Positions 63,432-64,000 of a DNA stretch of 64,000 bases are shown one piece after another (within the stretch, counting starts at the first letter, position 1; the number at the start of each line of letters is the position of its first letter). The DNA lies in assembly GCF_000377705.1 (NCBI RefSeq), contig NZ_KB898624.1, forward strand, positions 52,416-116,415. The letters run 5' to 3'. The DNA is from Salsuginibacillus kocurii DSM 18087. Lineage in GTDB: Bacteria; Bacillota; Bacilli; Bacillales; Marinococcaceae. The translations under genes were made by a program, and so were the position numbers. The notes beneath the pieces are model-generated. The model did not search any database, was not told where the DNA came from, and saw only the letters and a program-made list of their open reading frames with translations.

Positions 63432-64000
63432 GTGAAGTGGAAAACATATGTAGGGGTTGGAAGCGCTACGTTGCTTATTACAATGCAAACTATGAGTTCA
63501 TCTACGGTGGCTTATTTTACCGATTACACTTCAACTAGTGATTTTTTGATTTCGGCAGATTACGAACTTGAAACAGGCAAGTGTATTGTTCGTTTTCATG
63601 TTGAAAATAAAACATCGTTCGATATTAATGATTTATTAATTGAAGCCGGGCAGGAAATTCATAATAAAAACAATTATATTGTTGATCCGATTGAAAAAGG
63701 GAACATTCAGATACCTGCTAATGAAACAGCAACTGCAGATTTGGAAGTCGACCATCGTGAAGGTATACATTGCAATATTCAATGGGTGTATTATCAGCTG
63801 CAAGCTTTAGAAGGCCACTTTGAACTCAGTGATCGCGTTCGAGTTCATAACCCACCTGGTTTAGTAGACATAGAAGATGATTTGGTTACCGATGTAGAAC
63901 TTTCAATTTCTGAAGTCCCTGGCTTTATGATGGAAGAAGCCGAAGCGGAAGAAGAAGTCGAAGCGGAAGAAGAAGCTGAAGAGGGAGAAGAAGCCGAAGA
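63432..64000 (+). CDS. Second SipW-type exported protein, partial
   Basis: The frame is open from GTG 63432 (AGGGGG upstream) to the window edge, at least 189 residues. The signal-like start (YVGVGSATLLITMQTMSSST) runs into VAYFTDYTSTSDFLISADYE, the same kind of processing site as in the tasA product. A compact domain with two cysteines (GKCIVRFHVENKT, HCNIQWVYYQL) follows, then a tail of Glu-Ala repeats (EAEEEVEAEEEAEEGEEAEE) that continues past the end. It could be a TapA-like assembly or anchoring protein placed downstream instead of upstream. I do not assign a family with confidence. Confidence 0.75.
   Translation, partial: MKWKTYVGVGSATLLITMQTMSSSTVAYFTDYTSTSDFLISADYELETGKCIVRFHVENKTSFDINDLLIEAGQEIHNKNNYIVDPIEKGNIQIPANETATADLEVDHREGIHCNIQWVYYQLQALEGHFELSDRVRVHNPPGLVDIEDDLVTDVELSISEVPGFMMEEAEAEEEVEAEEEAEEGEEAE

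Overview
The window is a stretch of chromosome from a spore-forming Bacillaceae bacterium. Gene content and order follow the Bacillus subtilis region from fer and recS to aroE. Several traits suggest an alkaliphile or halophile of the Alkalihalobacillus/Salsuginibacillus sort, and this is inference: futalosine-type menaquinone genes inside the hepS-hepT cluster, a cobalamin-dependent MetH, and acidic linkers in exported proteins. No rRNA, tRNA, prophage, insertion sequence or CRISPR array was seen.

Layout. 1-2.1 kb holds the end of a spore-germination operon (GerB-type permease, GerC-type lipoprotein) and an M23/LysM wall peptidase. At 2.2-4.2 kb serA lies on the minus strand behind a T-box leader. 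4.2-6.5 kb carries an M14 peptidase, then pyrophosphatase and ferredoxin on the minus strand. 6.7-17.8 kb contains ypbB-recS, small membrane or unknown proteins, a sirtuin, ypbG, a decayed reading frame, ypbH, gudB, ypdA, an asparaginase, prsW and a zinc-ribbon protein. At 17.9-24.8 kb a SAM-I riboswitch precedes metI-yitJ-metH. 24.9-27.4 kb is sleB-ypeB. 27.4-39.4 kb is the housekeeping and sporulation block motI(ypfA)-cmk-plsC-ypfD-fni-yphA-der-plsY-gpsA-spoVIF-yphE-yphF-spoIVA. 39.5-47.1 kb is folE-mtrB, then hepS-menG-mqnP-ubiX-mqnA-hepT, ndk and cheR; hbs, which follows spoIVA in B. subtilis, is missing. 47.6-60.2 kb is the aromatic supra-operon aroF-aroB-aroH-trpEDCFBA-hisC-tyrA-aroE. 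The trp genes sit behind a TRAP-regulated attenuator that matches the mtrB gene 10 kb upstream.

The most interesting part is 60.5-64 kb, downstream of aroE. A class-I c-di-GMP riboswitch leads into an unannotated 49-residue SinI antirepressor, which has its own terminator. Next comes sinR from its own promoter. A divergent minus-strand pair follows: a 64-residue HTH-only SinR/SlrR relative and a second free-standing SinI-domain protein of 50 residues. Then come sipW, a TasA/camelysin gene and a second SipW-type substrate that runs off the window. Three GTTCT-N6-AGAAC type sites, which match the known SinR operator, lie between the divergent units. The arrangement suggests that c-di-GMP controls the antirepressor and thereby the protein fibres of the biofilm matrix. 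The riboswitch has two mutually exclusive pairings, one of which buries the sinI ribosome binding site, so the predicted direction is that c-di-GMP turns sinI on.

All functional calls come from reading the sequence and from family knowledge; no database search was run.
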